DNA from: Cyprinodon diabolis
Lineage: Eukaryota > Chordata > Actinopteri > Cyprinodontiformes > Cyprinodontidae
Assembly (NCBI GenBank): GCA_030533445.1
Contig: CM060080.1
Location: forward strand, 25,519,552 to 25,583,551
Reading direction: 5' to 3'
DNA length: 64,000 nucleotides
Part shown: positions 57,833-64,000 of the stretch, piece by piece
Numbering within the stretch: position 1 is the stretch's first letter
Layout: every line of letters begins with the position of its first letter
The notes under the pieces: generated by a model
What the model was told of the DNA's origin: nothing
Databases searched by the model: none
What the model saw: only the letters and a program-made list of their open reading frames with translations
Made by a program: the position numbers and the translations under genes

Positions 57833-60800
57833 TAATTGAAATAGATCTACTGTATTAGGACCTCCTCTGGAATTAGTCCTTACATTTGGTGAAAAAAGGT
57901 GATGCATCATCACTAATTATGTTGCATAAAGTTTATCACTAAATTTACAAATTAATATCTGTAATATTATTGAAGTAAAATTTACATAATCTTGACATAC
58001 TAACACAACAAAACCAGACTTTGCGGATGTTTTTGTAGTGTATCTTATATACTTTATAAATATACTTGTTGTGCACTCAGTCAATTATTTTAGTGTCTCA
58101 AAAATTAGACTATCATATGAGATATAAAAAGAAGATGTTTTAAATAGAAAAGTCGGAGTCAGACTTCTAAAAGTTATTCTCAATTCTATGCAATCAATGC
58201 ATGGTTAGACCTCTTTTTTCATAAACATGCTGCATTATATGATGGTGATCAGCCTGTGGTGATGTTTAGGTGTGATAGGAATCCATTCATTGTTTTTATA
58301 GAGGCGTACAGGTCATCTGCATTGCTCGGACAGGTGCATCTCATCTTCCTGTTGACAATATTCCAATATTCTTTTGGGTTTAAAACCATGGTCATTGAGG
58401 CAGCTTTTGGTAATTGGACAGTATATCAAAGTACCAAGTATTGCCTGAAAATGAAGTCAGCATTGTAGACATTATTTGATCTTAAATGTAGTGGCAGTGT
58501 TGATAGTAAATGTCAGAAATATGTACCCGATTCATCACCATTTGTAGGAACTTCAGCTTGGACTTCAAACGGCAGATCCTGAGCCTCATCTCCACCAGAC
58601 TGGGACCTTCATTTCCAAATGAAATACAATTTCTACTTTCATCTGAAACAATGACACTGAACAAATGAGAAACAGTCCAATTCTTTTTCTCTTTGTCCAA
58701 GGTAAGATTATTTTATTTGCTTGCCTGGAGGAATGTAACATTTCTTGCCTATGTGTAGGATTCATATGTGTGTAATGGCTTTTCAACTTTTCCACTACAT
58801 TCACAGTCTTTGAGATGTACCTATATGTGTTACTTAGCATTGGTCTAGCAATAAAACAAACACAGGTTTGTTTTTTTAGAATGTGATAAGTCATAAATGA
58901 ATTCATAGAGAATGAATATTTCTGCAAAACCTTATTTTACTGGTCATATATCTTACTTATTTCCTTTCATCTGTATGTTTAGTTGCTTGTTCTGACTCAT
59001 AACCTCCATCTTGAATGCTGATCATGCACAGATGATCTCAGCAGATGCTCTTACTGATGTTAGCACAGCTCTTCATTTATACACTTCCATCCAGGCACGT
59101 CAGAAATCCTCAAACTCTTAAACCTCAGAGGACTTGTGCAACCTCAGTGTCAAACTCTGCTGACTCCAAGATTTGGAGGATTTGAGTCAAATTAAGATAT
59201 ACTGAAATGCAGAGCTTTCCGTCTCCTAGTCAGTATGATTGGATGTTGAATGTTGTAGTTTCAAATCGCATTGCACAATGTGCAATGCTGGATATATTTT
59301 CAACATTTGAATGTTCAAGTTACTTATAATACCTTCCTATTTATATGTTAAGAAAAAAAAGCAACATAGCTGTATTCTATAACAGCTTTCAGAAATTATA
59401 GTGGCCCGTTTCAAAACAGTTGAAGGAGAATCCTCAACATACACAAAATCAAATAATGTAATATATTGAGTTTTTAAATGCAATGACTGTTATGAATAAC
59501 CATAGATTGCACAGTAAAATGATTGAGAGATTTTAAAATTAGATTGCATTCATATTTTTGCCACCTGAAGCTGTTGTTCTCTGGTTGGGTGTTGCTTGGT
59601 TATGGGTGCAATCACACATATAAACAATGAAGTCTGTTAATATTCAGCAAAGACATAGTGAGATTTAGTCATCTTTTATTTTCTTGTTTTTCTTAGGAAA
59701 CATGAATTTGTTTCATGAAAATCAAGGTGTTTGTTTTTGGCATTACAGTCCTGTGGGTTTCCATGGTAATGCAGCTTATATGTTACTGTAAAATTTACCC
59801 AGTGTAGATGGAACTCTGCCTTGTGTCCAGGTTATTCGTGGTGTTTATTTACAGAATCCAATGGCAGATTGCTAAATAGCAGGAGCTCAGGGTCTTTGGA
59901 CATCTATATTATATTCCTTACCTGCACAAGGAAATGGATGGAAGGAAATACGCCATTATTCAGTAGCTGTAAGTTAGAAACACATGCAGAGGTCGTCTGG
60001 AACACGTCAAACACGTTGATATGCATTGGAGATAAGCTCTTAATAAGTTACACTTAAGTTATGCACACGCTACTCATAGGTTTTGGATAAGTTAGACGCC
60101 ATGACTTATGACTAACTTACACTTAACATATGTCAACGATTAGATAACTTACCTGTAACTCATGGCCGATGTATGAGAATACGCTGGCATACATCGGAAA
60201 ATGTTGAGCATGCTAAACATTTCTTGACGTACTTGCCGTTTTGTCATGACTTATACAAAACTGACCCATAACTTATCCAACGTATGGCAGCGTTTTTGCC
60301 AGATTTTTTAGACGTCAGGCATATTTTGGTCTTAATCATCATGGTGTGACAGTGGCTTTAGAACCAGTATCCTTGTGTCCTTGGTCCAACACACCTGAAT
60401 CAAATCACTAGAATCATATAATGATGGAGGAGGATGGATGGATGGATGGATGGATGGATGGATGGATGGATGGATGGATGGATGGATGGATTGTTTTTGC
60501 CAACATTTGGATCCTGAATACAACAAGCAACATACTGACTCCATATCTGGTAATTTAGCAACAAATAATCTTTTTCTCCTCCTTGTGTAAACAGTCTCTC
60601 TTCCCTTGCTTGTATTAAACACAGTTCTGATGTTGGGTATCATTTTTGTGGTCTTTTCCAAGAAACCCTCATCCTTTACATGAAGTGACATAAATACCTC
60701 GTTGCAAGAGGAAGCCAGTCTATTTGTCACGCTGATGCTTGCAGTTATATAATGTGGACTGCAGGATAATCTCTTTAGAGCAGAGGCAATACAAACGCTG

Positions 60801-61905
60801 CATACAGACCATGTTCTGGAGTCGAGTAATATTTCTTGCTTAGTGATAAATAGCTGTTCAGCTAATTTTCTAAATTTAGCTAAAATCCGTTTAGTTTAAA
60901 TATCCTTATGGTGCAGGCCATGCAGATAATTCTTAGTGAGTTTATATAGATGAATATGTTCCTCTGAATATAAGCACTAAGACTCCATCAAGCTAAAGTA
61001 CAGCTAGATGGGTATAGTTTAATCATTGATGTCATGATTATAGGAAAATTTGCACATAAATCAATGGGAAATTTATTGTCATCATCACATAAACACCAGG
61101 ATTTAATGCCATCCCACTAACAAGACAGCAGCAGATACCTTAATTTTCATGCAACAAAACAATATTGCTAGAAACTGACATGCAATCTGTGACATATTTT
61201 ATATTAGTCCTCAAAAGTTGGCTGGATCTGTATAAATGGTGTCTTCAAAAGGAAGCTTGTGACTCAAATAACCTGCTTAAACTGAATTATTGTGAGACAA
61301 ATGAAATTATGACCCTGGCTTCAGACAGTGAAGTAACAATGACTAATTGCAAGTTATTGCATAAAAATGAATAGCATAAACTATGAAAATATTACATTAG
61401 TTTAAATCTGATGCTTAGATTTTCAGTTCTTGCAAAACCTAACAATGTTTTATTAATTTTTACCAAAGGTTTGTTATGGATGGATAAAAAAATACTTTTT
61501 TTTCTGCCAGTTTTTATAGTTGTTAAATTTGTGGCTTAACACAAAGTTTGGTACTGACCCCGCATTTCTCATCTAAGATGGATGGTTGGTGTTGCAGTGC
61601 TTGAGGGGCATGAATGCACATGTATAATTAATGAGTTAGCCAACAGTCTTACATGCACTTTGACTAAAGAGCATTTTTTTATGGTTTCAAAGCAAAATAT
61701 GGAAATAATAACAAAAGAGAAAGTGATGCTATTTTCTAATAAAAAGAAAAACGATGCAAGTTAATACACTGTGGGTAGCATCACATTTCACACAAGATAT
61801 CAGCTAATTTTTTAAACCAAAATAACAATAAATTTAAATAAATCCACAAATATTTGTAATTTATGAAATAAGTCTAATTCTTGCTGTTTATGCTTTTTAT
61901 GTTTA
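57833..61905. other. Gene-free stretch
   Basis: AT-rich sequence with short compositional frames. Bases about 59990-60330 form an unidentified repeat-like block, with AACTTACACTTAA-type words in both orientations and a perfect CCGATGTATG/CATACATCGG inverted pair near 60160-60195. The GGAT array follows at 60431-60490. Confidence 0.4.
60431..60490. repeat. (GGAT)n tetranucleotide array
   Basis: About fifteen GGAT units. The Ser-Ile-His-Pro run in a minus-strand frame here is a translation of this array. Confidence 0.97.
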
Positions 61906-62034
61906 GACCAGTCGGCCTCGGCAGATGGCCGCTCACACTGAGCCTGGTTCTGCTGGAGGTTTCTTCCTGTTAAAAGGGAGTTTTTCCTCTCCACTGGTGT
62001 CATATAAATAAACTGAATTGAATTGAATTGAACT
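61906..62034 (+). mobile_element. LINE 3' end with (TGAAT)n tail
   Basis: GAGGTTTCTTCCTGTTAAAA and GTTTTTCCTCTCCACTGGTG are followed by ATAAATAAACTGAATTGAATTG, a short tail-repeat as in L2/CR1-like retrotransposons. Severely 5'-truncated. Reverse-orientation copies lie at 41088 and 41781. Confidence 0.65.
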
Positions 62035-62367
62035 TGTTTGGTTCATCTCATGGGGGAGTTATTCACCTCACAATTTAGCTCATGGCAATAAAATCACAAA
62101 AAAAAATATCACTCCAAATTGTTTTAAAATCTGTAGACATATATCAAAATAATCCTGTCAAATATTGTCATATTTGGAGTATTTGAATATTATTGAAAAG
62201 CTTATTTTCTTTAGTAAATCTATTCACTAAAGTAAGATCAACTTATGTTGTTTAGCTCGTATTTTCATTAATTTTAATGATTTTCATTATACAGCTAATG
62301 GAAACCCAACATTTAAAATAAGAATATTACAAAAGAACAACATACATATAATACAAGAATATGGTTA

Positions 62368-62950
62368 TGTCAGGTTCCTGTTATGTTTTTCTTTAGAGTA
62401 ATCAGTCTTGCTTTACGCCTTGTTTTCTAGTGTTAGTGTTTAGTTTTCCTTTCTCCTTGTTTTATAGTTCTAGTAGTTTAATTATTATTTTGTTGTTGTT
62501 TCCAGTCTTCCAGCTTTCTATTTGTTGCCCTCTGCTGCCCTCTTATGTTCTCCTTTCTCCGTAGCTCTTTCCCTCTCTTGTTCTGTGCACACCTGTTCCC
62601 AGTTTCCTCATTAGCCCTCTCTTTGTCTCAGTCTCCTTTAAAAAGCCCTCTCTCTTCAGTTCCTCTTTGCTGGGTCCTCGTCAAACATGCTCCAACTCCT
62701 TCTCTCTGAGCCTTCCTCTTTATGATTGTGATTCCCCTGATGTTTCCATGGTTTTTGGTACGTTTTGACTAGTTTTCATGTTTTGATTTTTGGACTCCTG
62801 GTTTCATGTTTGTTTGGACTTTGTTTTCTTTTTGGATTTTAGGATAACCTGCCTCTGTTTTCGGTTAACTCATTATTACATCCACAAGAGATTCACCTCT
62901 GCCTCCCTGCCTCTGCTTTTGGGTCAACTAACCATAGCCAAATCGTGACA
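62368..62950 (+). mobile_element. Solo LTR 2 (583 bp) with 5-bp target duplication
   Basis: Begins TGTCAGGTTCCTG and ends AATCGTGACA; flanked by identical GGTTA at 62363-62367 and 62951-62955. A TTTAAAAAG TATA-like sequence near 62636 suggests plus orientation. It shares TGTCA/TGACA ends and duplication length with solo LTR 1 but differs in sequence, so the two come from different families or distant subfamilies. Confidence 0.85.
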
Positions 62951-62955
62951 GGTTA

Positions 62956-63962
62956 TAAAGGTTTGAATTTTAAAAAGATACTTTTAATCTCAGCTTTTTT
63001 AAAAATCATATTCTAACTTCTTGTATATGACTCCACACCGCCTTCCCCACTTACTTGGATTCCAAAAAAAAAAGCAATAAATTAAATTCCTCTTTTAATT
63101 CGGTTGCATAACTCTCTACCAAATACTTATTAATGCAAAATTTGATTTCATTAAATATATTAAGTTTAAAAAATCTTACATGAAGAGAGAATTCTGGCTC
63201 CCTGAACAATGCTAAAAAAAATAAACTCTACCAAATTTCAATTTTTTTCTTCTAATTTTAATTTGATCTAAATGTTGGATAATTTTTAACAAATAATATA
63301 TGAGTCCATGTTTCCCTTGGGAAAAATAATTTAAAACCAAGCTTTTGTTTAATCTAAAAAAAAATAGAAAGACAAGGGAACACATCATTTAAGTAACAGA
63401 TTACTATTGATTGCCATAAATAAGACTAAAGATAATTTGCCATTCACTGATATTTTTACACAAAATATATGGAATGCTTAAAATAATTTTGAAAGCAACA
63501 AATAAGGCTAACCAAAGATTCAAGTTCATTTTCCACCACAAACAATGCAAGATATTGAAGAGGTATAAAACAAAGCTGTCTAAGTCTGTCACTTGGAGAC
63601 CTGCAGGAAAGAGAGGCACCATGGGGTTAACAAAGGCTTCTCCCACCGCCATCTTGGTCCCTCAATGAAATCATGGAGAGAACTTGTGGGGTGAACTGAA
63701 AATAGGGCAGAGGTATTCAATGACTAATCAAAGAGAATGGGCAAATGTGTTATTTATTAGTGTGAGATCATGCAACTTTAATTAAAACTGATTTTTACCA
63801 ACACTTTTTTTTTGTACCGTTAACACAGTGCTTAAAAATAGCAACAGAAAGATGTTGCTAAGGTAATTTTAGATCAGGGTAAAAGGCTAAATGTAATGTG
63901 AAAAAAATTGTTTTACCCAATATAAGAAAAACATCAGGTAATAATTTGCATATATATATACA

Positions 63963-63993
<31 letters not shown>

Positions 63994-64000
63994 CAAACAA
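62956..64000. other. Gene-free stretch to window end
   Basis: AT-rich with no gene or transposon recognised. A TA-rich microsatellite followed by a T run occupies about 63950-63993. Confidence 0.5.

Noticed and set aside
58586..58927. 113-codon minus-strand frame
   Set aside because: Cys/Ile/Lys-rich AT-driven composition; no family resemblance or supporting gene structure.
60332..60730. 132-codon minus-strand frame with Ser-Ile-His-Pro repeats
   Set aside because: Its core is the GGAT array, and its flanks show no similarity to a known protein.

Overview
The window reads as nuclear DNA of a bony fish, probably a percomorph teleost. It is AT-rich and intron-bearing, dense in small non-autonomous DNA transposons (hAT, Harbinger and piggyBac types), and has long TA microsatellites, a tRNA-derived SINE and LINE tails of types common in teleosts. 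There are no bacterial features. Species cannot be named from the sequence alone.

Two protein-coding genes are supported, arranged head to head. On the minus strand, exd1 (5306-15272) has eleven coding exons and about 506 codons. It encodes an Sm/LSm-like N-terminus followed by a DEDD-exonuclease-fold domain that has lost key catalytic residues, as expected of the piRNA-pathway RNA adaptor EXD1. On the plus strand, a RasGRP gene best matching rasgrp1 (about 22330-45307) has seventeen coding exons and about 776 residues. Its domain order is REM, CDC25 (Ras-GEF), two EF-hands, a diacylglycerol-type C1 domain and a C-terminal coiled coil. The human orthologues EXD1 and RASGRP1 both lie on 15q, which fits. 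The genes do not obviously work together: exd1 belongs to germline small-RNA biology and rasgrp1 to calcium/diacylglycerol-driven Ras activation.

Layout: 1-5000 is non-coding sequence downstream of exd1. 5048-15300 is exd1, with several transposons in its introns, including a 280-bp-arm foldback nested in a TTAA MITE. 15300-22030 is the shared upstream region, holding an AGAATTCTGA-rich element and a Harbinger-in-hAT nest. 22030-48300 is rasgrp1 with a possible 3 kb 3' UTR. 48300-64000 is gene-free and holds two solo LTRs with intact 5-bp target duplications, two hAT-like elements and simple repeats.

The points most worth following up are: (1) a Met-Gly-Cys start in a perfect Kozak context in rasgrp1 that looks like a Src-family dual-acylation signal; (2) an AT-AC, U12-type intron in the rasgrp1 REM domain; (3) loss of the conserved PKC threonine in this RasGRP; (4) a perfect 27-bp hairpin in the exd1 3' region and a 280-bp hairpin within an exd1 intron; (5) clear nested transposon insertions, one with an empty-site sister copy in the same window.
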